A stretch of 25,000 nt of DNA from Hypsibius dujardini. Its lineage: Eukaryota; Tardigrada; Eutardigrada; Parachela; Hypsibiidae. A program made the position numbers and the translations under genes. The notes beneath the pieces were generated by a model. It saw nothing but the letters and a program-made list of their open reading frames with translations, ran no database searches and was not told the DNA's origin. Where the stretch lies: positions 1 through 25,000 of the forward strand of contig LRSR01003697.1 of NCBI GenBank assembly GCA_001579985.1. Reading direction: 5' to 3'. Shown piece after piece: positions 18,050 to 25,000 of the stretch (position 1 is its first letter; every line of letters begins with the position of its first letter).

Positions 18050-18810
18050 GGTGGGAACTGATTAGTCATAGGTATAGGTATAAGGGAAATATGGATAGAT
18101 AAATGATAACGAAATGTAACCAGAAGTATAAGTGTAAAGTATAAGTAAAAGGGCATTGGGGATAAAGGGGGGTTAACTAGTCATATGCATAAGTAAAAGT
18201 ACAAAGTATAAGTATCAGGGAAATGGAGATGTGTAGGGGCTAATTCGTTCTAGGAATAAGTATAAGTATAATGTATAAGTATAAGGGGAGTGGGGATAGG
18301 TGGGGGCTTACTAATATTAAACATAAGTATAAGTATAAAGTATAAGTATAAGGGACGTGGGGAAAGGTTAGGGCTAAGTAGTTTTGGAAATAAGTATAAG
18401 TATAAAATACAAGTATCAGGAAAGTGGGTATAGGTAGGAGTAACTCGTTCTAGGGATAACTATAAGTATAAAGTATAAGTATAAGGGAAGTGGGGAAAGG
18501 TAGGGCATTAATAATACTAATCATAAGTATAAGTATAAGTATAAGGAAAGTGGTGATAGGTAAGGGTAACTCGTTCTTGGGATAAGTATAAGTATAAAGT
18601 ATAAATATCAGAAAAGTGGGGATATGTAGGGGCTTACAAATACTAAGTATAAGTACAAAGTATAAGTATAAGGGAAGTGGTGATAGGTTGGGGCTAAGTA
18701 GTTTTGGAGTTAAGTATAAGTATAAAGTATAATTGTCAGGGAAGTGGGTACAGGTAGGGGCTTAGTAACCACAGGCATAAGTATAAGTATAAAGTATAAG
18801 CATGTAAACA
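18050..18810. repeat. TATAAG-rich minisatellite, period 60-67 bp
   Basis: Units carry a run of (A)TAAGTATAAAGTATAAGTATAAGG, then GAAGTGGGGATAGGTAGGGGCT, then a variable linker. GTGGGG-type anchors fall at 18291, 18358, 18425, 18491, 18551, 18617, 18678 and 18745. The linker alternates between a TCGTTCTAGG or AGTTTTGG type and a CTAATACTAA type, so units partly form dimers. Confidence 0.9.
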
Positions 18811-19269
18811 AAGGTATGTGGAAGGCTGAGAGAAGTATGGGTCACACCCATCATACCGCATGCCAGCCAGGCATAATACGCGTGTATCAAAACTGACCCC
18901 TACTTTTGAATAAAGCGTTGTCCCATAGCAAGCCAGTTCTCGACTGACTATATTCAGACATTTTGGTTGTGAACATTCTGTTCACATAAACATTGTGGCC
19001 AAGTGAAGAGATGGTCCTCAGACATTCTGTTCAGGTGGAGAGACTGTTCCCAGTTATTCTTTGTGAATTTGTTTGTGTGTGGCTGTTTGTTTGTTTATTT
19101 GGTAACTTGCTGTCTGCTTGCGTGCTTGTATTACTGTGTGCCTGTGTGCCTGCTTGTTTGCCTGCCTTCTTAACTTTTTGCTTTTCTTTTTCTTTGCCTG
19201 TCTGTCGATTTTTTCGTCCGTTTGTCCGTCAGGCCGCCCGTCTGTTTGTTTAAAATTGGTGTGTTTGAC
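18811..19269. other. Low-complexity TGTTTG/TGCCTG-rich DNA, no gene
   Basis: The plus-strand frames here (18993-19253 and overlapping) encode Cys/Val/Phe/Leu strings that come from TGTTTG and TGCCTG repeats. Confidence 0.5.
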
Positions 19270-19682
19270 ATTAGGCGGATTAAAAAAGCAGGCGGACGTT
19301 GGTTTGAAAACCCCACGGCGATTTTACGAGGCCGTCATCCAAACAGTGGTAGTAAGCCTTGCCACCGACTTTCAGATTACGAATCCATTCAGCAAAAAAC
19401 CAACGAGCTTGCGTCAAGAAGAGTATGCCGCTTGCTCCAAAATCCGTGGCAGATATTGATTCCAGTCTCTTCAACCTCACTCGTCGAGGCGAACCCTTCC
19501 TTTTGAGGAACTCTGGGCGAGAAGACACTAAATATAATATCGCCTTTGCCACTCCATCCAATTTGAAAGCGTATTTAAGCAGTCCGACATGGCTCAGTGA
19601 CGGAACCTTATCCATCACGCCCCCTCTGCTCTTGTACACCGTCTACGCTATCGTTCACAATACGTTGTACAGACCTCCTTAA
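19270..19682 (+). pseudogene. Fragment of a MULE-type transposase, frameshifted
   Basis: The frame at 19359-19682 contains EPFLLRNSG, IAFATPSNLKAYLSSPTWLS, then DGTLSITPPLLLYTVYAIVH. This matches the layout of the start of the Mutator-like transposase core in animal elements: FLLxDSG, a 'natural' strand IxxFATxxNLxxL, then TWxxDGTFxxxPxLFxQLYxIH. The Asp of DGT (codon 19599-19601) corresponds to the first catalytic Asp of the DDE triad. The adjoining frame (about 19369-19422) reads LSDYESIQQKTNELASRR, resembling the LPSYESIRRTIRRAR-type segment that normally precedes it. A frame change lies between about 19422 and 19428. Homology ends at the stop (19680-19682), so the rest of the catalytic core is missing. 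No TIRs were identified. Probably a dead relic. Confidence 0.6.
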
Positions 19683-20097
19683 ATGTTAAATGTCCGACCG
19701 TTCCTCAATCTGTCCATCCATTTGTCCTTCGTGGTTACCCTTTTTGTTATAACCTTTTGATGGGGGATTCTAGATTATTTGTCGCTAGAGTAAGTTTTGA
19801 CTATTACTGCTCAATTATTCTTTTGACATTACCCCTTTGAGATGGAGCTAATTTTAGTTCTGAGCAATATGTTTCATGTTTGACTATACCGTGGGCGCGA
19901 AGAAGTCACTGAGCATCAAACTAGTTGTTTTCCAACGGCTAATTGCTCACCGATTTGACTCAGACTTCTTTCCCAACTATAACTTCATTTATTTCCAATC
20001 GAATTTAAATTTAGAAATGAATTACTCTACGACTTTTGAAATACGACATTTAATAAAGCGCATATTGGCTTAGTTGGCATGGCTAATGTGTTGGCAT
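19683..20097. other. Intergenic DNA, no gene seen
   Basis: AT-rich; a 65-codon frame at 19876-20073 has no recognisable domain. Confidence 0.4.
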
Positions 20098-20150
20098 GGT
20101 GTGTTGCGGTTTCACCCAATAGGGGAGGTCCCCTTTTTAATTCAAATAGG
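20098..20150 (+). repeat. Dispersed repeat, copy 1 (partner at 24318-24368, inverted)
   Basis: GTGTTGCGGTTTCACCCAAT, then AGGGGAGGTCCCC and TTTTTAATTCAAA, align with the reverse complement of 24318-24368 (GTGTTGCGGTACCACCCAAC, then AAGGGGGATCCC and ATTTTTGTATTAAA). Mismatches are few and mostly transitions. Confidence 0.65.
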
Positions 20151-20566
20151 GTTGTTCCTGCAACTTTAATTTTTATTAGGAAGCCGAATTGCCCCCCCTC
20201 CACACACACACATAGTGCCCCGCCACAAAAAGCCGGTTTTCCTTTGCTCATTCATAAAGGGCAGTATAAGCGTAATGGCGAACTCGAGAAAATCTCGCCG
20301 CTAGACTTACAATCGTGGGTTCTACAAACGAACGCGTGCTCAAATGTGTACAATAGGAAACCTTATTCAGGCATCCCTAATCCTGAACGAAGCCGTTGCG
20401 GTATGCAAGGTAATATGTCAAACTGCCATTGTAGCACAGCCCAAATAGGCTTGCTCCTTTTGAGCACCCCTTTCGTTTACAATGCGGTATCCAGACCTTA
20501 TTTCGCAGCTCTTTCACTACTGGCGAGTTTTGACATAAAGCTTATAAATTGATGTGATATATCGAT
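20151..20566. other. Intergenic DNA; 157-codon frame of unknown value
   Basis: A plus-strand frame spans 20079-20552 but begins inside the dispersed repeat and shows no recognisable domain. I do not call it a gene. Confidence 0.35.
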
Positions 20567-20745
20567 ATGGAATTGGAATTATGGAGTTACTGTATAGGTA
20601 TAGTACTGTCAGGTCATAGGGTACCGGGGGCCATGCTGGAGTTGGAGTTATGGAGTTATTGTATAGGAACAGTACTGCCAGGTCAAGGGGTACCTCGGGC
20701 TCTACTAAAGTGCAGTTATGGAGTTACTGTATACCAGGTTTCACG
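20567..20745. repeat. 69-bp tandem repeat, about 2.5 copies
   Basis: The anchor ATGGAGTTA-C/T-TGTATA falls at 20581, 20650 and 20718. The first two copies share AGTACTG-T/C-CAGGTCA and GGGTACC. Confidence 0.85.
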
Positions 20746-21019
20746 ACAAGCGTACTAGACTAATTTCGCCTGAGTAAACCTAAACTCTTAGAATCATCGT
20801 CTAGAGTTGAGTCTTAGGCGTTTATAGGGTTAGTATGGTACCAGAACGATTATTGGTAAGACAGAACGTATTGCGAGTGATAGCAAAAAGAGGCTTTCAA
20901 CTGTTTATACGCGTTCAATGTGCCACAGAACAACTCAGTTCGTTCCCTGAACCGCTTGTAGGGCAACAGTGAGCGTCTTCCCAAGATAGCGGTTCCTTGA
21001 AATAAGAGAGGCCACAGTC
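20746..21019. other. Intergenic DNA, no gene seen
   Basis: No coding or repeat signal found. Confidence 0.35.
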
Positions 21020-22050
21020 CGAATACCCGTGATCATGCCGTCCGTCACTCGTTTGTTCGTCGGTCCACCCGTCCGTCCTTCCATTTTGTGCTGTCATTCC
21101 TTAACAGTCCAACGGTTTGCCTACCGCTCTTTCTGTGCGCAGTCTGCTTGCTGGTTCGTAGTCGTCAGTCTGTTCACTCGCTGTCCCTCCGTTAATGCGT
21201 CAGGCCGTTTGTCCGTCCGTTCTGAATTCGTCTTACCGTTCAGTGTTTCTCCGTCCGTTCAAAGTTCATCCGCCCTTCCGCATTTTGTCTACCCATTCAT
21301 CCGTCTGCATTCACGCATACCTCGTCTGCCTCCGTCATTTCCCAAAAGCGAATCAGTAAACGGGAGATGACTGAGAGATGAGTAGGAAATAATGACAGAT
21401 GAAGGACTGTTTCTTTCGATGGAATAGATTAAAAACCGTATGGACATTTGACGAACGGAGGAATCGTAAACGGGAGGTCAAACTGTATGAGCAAGGCGAG
21501 TTGTGGATTCATGGAACGGCACCAGAGCCGCAGTGCGGATAAACGCACGATCTTTGGGCGGACAATGAAGTCGATGTCCTGATGATCGAAAAGGCGAATT
21601 GGTTGTGGGCAAAAAAGCAAACGGACTTTTGGCATTCGGACGAACTGAGGATTATCAAAGAAACTGCTGACAGAGTCGAACTGCGAGCGGACGACCCAAA
21701 TAGTAAGCAGAGAGACAAGTCAACTGGCTGTGGACGGGTTGCGACAAGAAATGCAGCTGCTATTAGAGACACATATTTCGAACGTAGGATGGGCAAATAA
21801 CGGAAGGATGAGCTGATTGACAACCTAATGGAATGTAGACGGACCGATGGACTGTTAAGGGACGCATAGACTGCGGATGGAAAGCGGATGGACTGACGGA
21901 CGGATTGTAGGTAAGCAGACTGTTGGTTGACGGACGACCCGTGCACATACATACCCTAACCAAGCAATAAACTGTGAACGTACGGACGACAGTCTGTCTG
22001 CTGGCAGATGGACGGCATGTATCCACCTGAGATTTGGCCAGTTTGAAGAC
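21020..22050. repeat. Strand-asymmetric CCGT / ACGG low-complexity region
   Basis: From 21020 to about 21345 the plus strand is rich in CCGTCCGT and CGTTTGTC words. From about 21370 to 22050 it is rich in the complementary ACGGACGG and GACTGACG words. CCTTAACAGTCCA at 21099-21111 has its exact complement at 21848-21860. All open frames in this region are Ser/Pro/Val or Arg/Asp strings from these words. Confidence 0.6.
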
Positions 22051-22080
22051 AAGCTTTAAGCAGAATTCAGCGGTCAATTA

Positions 22081-22362
22081 TTTTTCGTGTGCTTACGTAC
22101 TTTCTACGTCCAAGCATAGGTAGGTACCTACGCATCAGCTGCGTCTGGATGATGTGCCTGTCTGGAGGGTGTACTTGCGTCCTTGTATACTTAAATGGTG
22201 ACTAAGCTAGGTACTTTGGTATATTGGTACCAGCTGCTAGTGAATGGTGTTCCTATCCGAACGTCTGTACTTAGGTACAAACGAGCTTATACGTTCTTGT
22301 AAAATGCTGAGGTGAAACAAATGGAATAATCGGAATTCATACGTTGGATTCTTACGTTGAAT
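22081..22362. other. Intergenic DNA, TAGGTAC-rich, no gene
   Basis: TACGTAC, AGGTACC and TTAGGTAC words recur (22090-22290). No coding signal. Confidence 0.4.
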
Positions 22363-22709
22363 TCATAACAGCAGGCCGTCCTTAAACGGAAGCTGCAGCT
22401 CCCGTACCCGCTCCGGCTCCAACTCTAACAAATCAGCGCCTCGGATAAAATCATTATCCTTCGTAATATCCGTTGACTTCTGGCAGAAATGCAGGTCCCC
22501 GGAAATTTCTTGGACAGTACCGAGATCAACTTCCGTTCGGCGGACGCGCGGTCGACCGATCCCGTCGCACCGGAATCTGCCTAGTAATGCTGGAGAATAC
22601 GTTCTCTCAAGACGTCCATATTCACGGCCGTGGTTAGTTTTAGTAGGCCTGCGAGGTCCTTCAGCTGCGGCTTGGAGAATGCGGTCAGCTGCACAAGTGT
22701 ATAAACCAT
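22363..22709 (-). pseudogene. SAP-like domain ORF followed by an open -1 frame
   Basis: From ATG 22709-22707 a 42-codon frame encodes a short protein whose end, QLKDLAGLLKL followed by VLRERILQHY, fits the two-helix pattern of a SAP DNA-binding domain. It stops at 22581-22583. The -1 frame, without any ATG, is open across the same stretch and runs on to a stop at 22363-22365. It contains YSPALLGRFRCDGIG, VDLGTVQEISGDLHF and LELEPERVRELQLPF, which look coding-like, acidic and helical. The local GC content is higher than in the flanks. The two frames most likely come from one ancestral ORF broken by a frameshift, or from two exons joined by splicing. Neighbours give no further hint. SAP-like N-termini occur in some invertebrate retroelement and nuclear proteins. 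Confidence 0.4.
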
Positions 22710-22859
22710 GATTGCGATCGGAGAATGGGTTTCGGGGAATGATCCGATTTTTCCGATTTTAAAAATAAATTTTCTTTTAAAAATAAATTGATCCGATTGC
22801 GAACTTGCAAAAAAATAACTGTATGGAGACCAACAATCTTGTACAGACAGCAAGCCAAA

Positions 22860-23543
22860 AAGCCGGATTTACAATTTTAGAACGAGACATTTGCGTTGCA
22901 TGACAAAATTTTTGTGAAATAATAATACGAAGATGTTTAACTTGAAAAATAGTAGCATTTTAGTAAAATTTGGTGTTCAACTTTGACACAAATGTTTTGA
23001 CTGATTGCAGTTGCATAATTGTAAATTTTTTTAATGCAAAAATGATTTCTTTCCAAAAAGCAAATCAAATATTTTCGACAATATTTCAGCCGAAAATAAT
23101 TTATTCTAAGCTGGCAAGAAAGGAAATGTTTTTTCTGCATCGGACACGGGATTTCGAACCTTTCGATTGAAACGCGCTGAGCTAAGGGTTGTGGTAGTCA
23201 CACTTAATCCAGAAAAATTAATGGTAAAGCTCCTTAATGTTTTCGATGACGAGAGTCGATTTCAGATTAATTTTTGGATGTATCCATGTCACAAAAACAT
23301 GATATAAATATTTTGCGAAACATAGGACTAATCAGATTTTGAAGTTTCCAAAACAAAATTAGTTTTAACAATAAACATAAGATTTTTTATGTTACAAGGC
23401 AAAACATGTTGTCGTTCATCTTGTCGTTCATCTTTTAAAGTAAATCTTTTATTTCCTATGAGCAAAGTTTGGACTGCGCCCTCGCCTGTTTGATTCTCAG
23501 ACTCTAGGCAAAAAAAACTACATATCCTAACAATTTTGAGGCA
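22860..23543. other. AT-rich intergenic DNA; weak tRNA-like boxes at 23149-23184
   Basis: On the minus strand TAGCTCAGCGCG (A-box-like) and GGTTCGAAATCC (B-box-like) lie only 12 bp apart, too close for a tRNA, and no acceptor stem forms. It may be a remnant of a tRNA-derived SINE or a coincidence. No gene otherwise. Confidence 0.3.

Positions 23544-23588
<45 letters not shown>
23544..23588. repeat. (TGTC)n microsatellite, about 11 units
   Basis: An uninterrupted TGTC run of 45 bp. Confidence 0.98.
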
Positions 23589-23589
<1 letters not shown>

Positions 23590-24310
23590 GATCGTGACCG
23601 ATGTTATACCAGTTACTGGTTGTACCATAGCAAAGTCGTCTAAAATTGCACTGAGCTGTTTGAGACTAAGAAAAATAATTTAGTTATTTTTTTATGAATG
23701 ACGGTGTTCTCTCATAGAGAGTTAAATTAATTTTTACGTAGTAATGGAGTAATGAGGGAGGAGGGTGACTGCGGTAGAAACGAAGCTTTCGCTCTGAGAA
23801 TTTGATTTTACCATTAAATCCAATTTAAATTTAAATTCCGGACGGAGTGATAATATATATATGGTTGGTACTTGAACGGGCGACTTGATATCGATGGAAG
23901 GACGATTTCCATCCACAATTCAGTTAAGAATTGACTGGTGCCAGATAAATATTTATCGACAGTCGTGGGGTGGTGCTGTGTGTTTGATCCAACATTTTGT
24001 TTTGGTGATGCCACCCTCGACGCTTTAAAAATATATTTGGAATGTAATTGTCCCCCTATATAAGCATTGTAACTGTTTGAAACTAGACTATGTTCCACTA
24101 GGCTGTGCTCCTCGTACCAGTAACTTATTGATCTACTCGACTCTGCTAAAGATATGCCCTTGCACATGCAGAATTAGATCCCAGCGCGTTCATTCACAAG
24201 GAACGTTTGAATGAAACAGAAACGTCAATTTAGAGGTATTAGTAATATTGATCTTCTGCATTGCCAGGGGCATTGAGCACGGCTTGTCCATTCCAGAGAC
24301 GTCTACTTAA
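23590..24310. other. Intergenic or intronic DNA left of the kinase exon
   Basis: A 117-codon minus-strand frame at 23814-24167 has no recognisable domain. It could lie in the 3' part of the kinase gene (same strand), but nothing links them. Confidence 0.35.
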
Positions 24311-24312
24311 AT

Positions 24313-24339
24313 ATCCCATTTTTAATACAAAAATGGGAT
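24313..24339. repeat. Perfect inverted repeat, 11-bp arms, 5-nt loop
   Basis: ATCCCATTTTT - AATAC - AAAAATGGGAT. It overlaps the dispersed repeat at 24318-24368. Confidence 0.8.
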
Positions 24340-24368
24340 CCCCCTTGTTGGGTGGTACCGCAACACCT
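24318..24368 (-). repeat. Dispersed repeat, copy 2
   Basis: Inverted partner of 20098-20150. Its GTTGGGTGGTACC core also resembles the first 13 bases of the LTRs at 7199 and 11476. Confidence 0.65.
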
Positions 24369-25000
24369 CAGATTAAGTTGGTAGATGCTTTTGCCCCAGT
24401 GCCCCCCCCCCTAGGCGTAGCAGCAGGCGTAGTCCAGAAATCGGAAACAGATCCTCCGTCAGCTGTGCATTCCCGTGCTGCAATTTCCCGCCCCAACCGT
24501 ATCACAAAACGACATGGGTTAGTGTTAGTTGGAATATGGAGCTGTTGGACAGCGTATAGTTTTGCGAGCTGCTTGCCAGAAAAGCACATATAGTAAGTTA
24601 TACATAATAATAATGAGGTAATAATAACATTAATAAGGTGCATGTATAACTGTTCGGCAAAGTAGTTAAGCAATGTTGTGATTTGTGGCCGTTGCTCTGG
24701 TTTTATCATCATACATTTGATGACAAAATCTCTCAATTCTGCGGGAAAATCCTTCGGAATAACTGGTATTGGGATGTCGAATGCTTTGTTGTTAGGTGGC
24801 ATCACCCCTGCGCAGGACATTTCTAGGACCACAGCTCCCAGGCTCCAGATATCTGTTGCTCGGCCGACGCAATGTTTACCTCTGTCCACATCGGGATTCA
24901 TACAATACTTCTGCATCTCTGGCGACGCAAATCCCCGGGTGCCTAATGGACGAGTAATGAAAGTCCGCGATGCTTCCCTTGGCCTCGTGCTGCAGCTGTC
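24368..25000 (-). CDS. Protein kinase, C-terminal part (partial, continues past 25000)
   Basis: The minus-strand frame is open from the window edge. It begins in the activation segment: PLGTRGFASPEM, where SPE stands for the usual APE motif of subdomain VIII. TDIWSLGAVVLEM (subdomain IX, with the conserved Asp, Trp, Ser and Gly) follows. DFVIKCMMIKPEQRPQITTL (subdomain XI, with the conserved Arg) ends the domain near 24647. The DFG and catalytic-loop residues lie beyond the edge. DIWSLGAVVLEM resembles STE/MAP3K- and NEK-type Ser/Thr kinases. After the domain, a hydrophobic stretch (LINVIITSLLLCITYYMCF) and an unrelated tail run to a stop at 24368. This part lies in AT-rich DNA and may be intron read-through or a diverged 3' exon rather than true protein. 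ATG 24916 is internal to the domain and is not the start. Confidence 0.8.
   Translation of the reverse strand, partial: DSCSTRPREASRTFITRPLGTRGFASPEMQKYCMNPDVDRGKHCVGRATDIWSLGAVVLEMSCAGVMPPNNKAFDIPIPVIPKDFPAELRDFVIKCMMIKPEQRPQITTLLNYFAEQLYMHLINVIITSLLLCITYYMCFSGKQLAKLYAVQQLHIPTNTNPCRFVIRLGREIAARECTADGGSVSDFWTTPAATPRGGGTGAKASTNLI

Noticed and set aside
18993-19253. Membrane-protein-like frame rich in Cys, Val, Leu and Phe
   Set aside because: Derived from TGTTTG and TGCCTG runs; no start context or homology.
21029-22077. Ser/Pro/Val-rich frames on both strands
   Set aside because: Low-complexity CCGT/ACGG DNA produces them; no domain.
1-25000. CRISPR array or bacterial operon structure
   Set aside because: The tandem repeats have no unique spacers of constant length, and nothing in the window looks prokaryotic.

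Overview
The window looks like a gene-poor, repeat-rich intergenic stretch of a eukaryotic genome, most likely an invertebrate animal. Supporting this are LTR retrotransposons with TATA-box LTRs, a TIR element, decayed transposase, satellites and minisatellites, and a eukaryotic-type protein kinase at the right edge. The species cannot be named from the sequence. There are no bacterial operons, rRNA genes or CRISPR arrays.

Layout. 1-978: no gene. 979-1619: a satellite of 9/10-bp units. 1751-2043: a 150-bp tandem duplication. 3058-3775: a 718-bp MITE-like DNA element flanked by TAA. 4635-6466: a 5'-truncated LTR retrotransposon on the minus strand (one LTR, a covarying-hairpin array, two unrecognised ORFs). 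7199-11815: a complete, young relative on the plus strand (LTRs of 338 and 340 bp, 4-bp target duplication AACC, a Gag ORF, no pol, a larger hairpin array, repeated PPT-like motifs). 11870-14080: several decayed tandem repeats. 14234-14629: a second array of the 9/10-bp satellite in the opposite orientation. 15321-16340: an inverted pair of 53-bp coding-like segments. 17215-18810: a TATAAG-rich 60-67-bp minisatellite. 19270-19682: a frameshifted fragment of a MULE-type transposase. 20098-20745: a dispersed repeat and a 69-bp tandem repeat. 21020-22050: strand-asymmetric CCGT/ACGG low-complexity DNA. 22363-22709: a SAP-like coding remnant on the minus strand. 23544-23588: a TGTC microsatellite. 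24368-25000: the C-terminal part of a protein kinase on the minus strand, continuing past the right edge.

The two LTR elements belong to one non-autonomous family. They share the LTR, the sequence before the 3' LTR, part of the leader and the hairpin array, but carry different coding cargo (Gag in one; a 163-aa helix-rich ORF and a basic 161-aa ORF in the other). No reverse transcriptase or integrase motif was seen, so both must depend on enzymes encoded elsewhere. The most striking feature is the hairpin array: stem sequences change between copies, but pairing is kept by compensatory changes, which points to selection on RNA (or DNA) structure.
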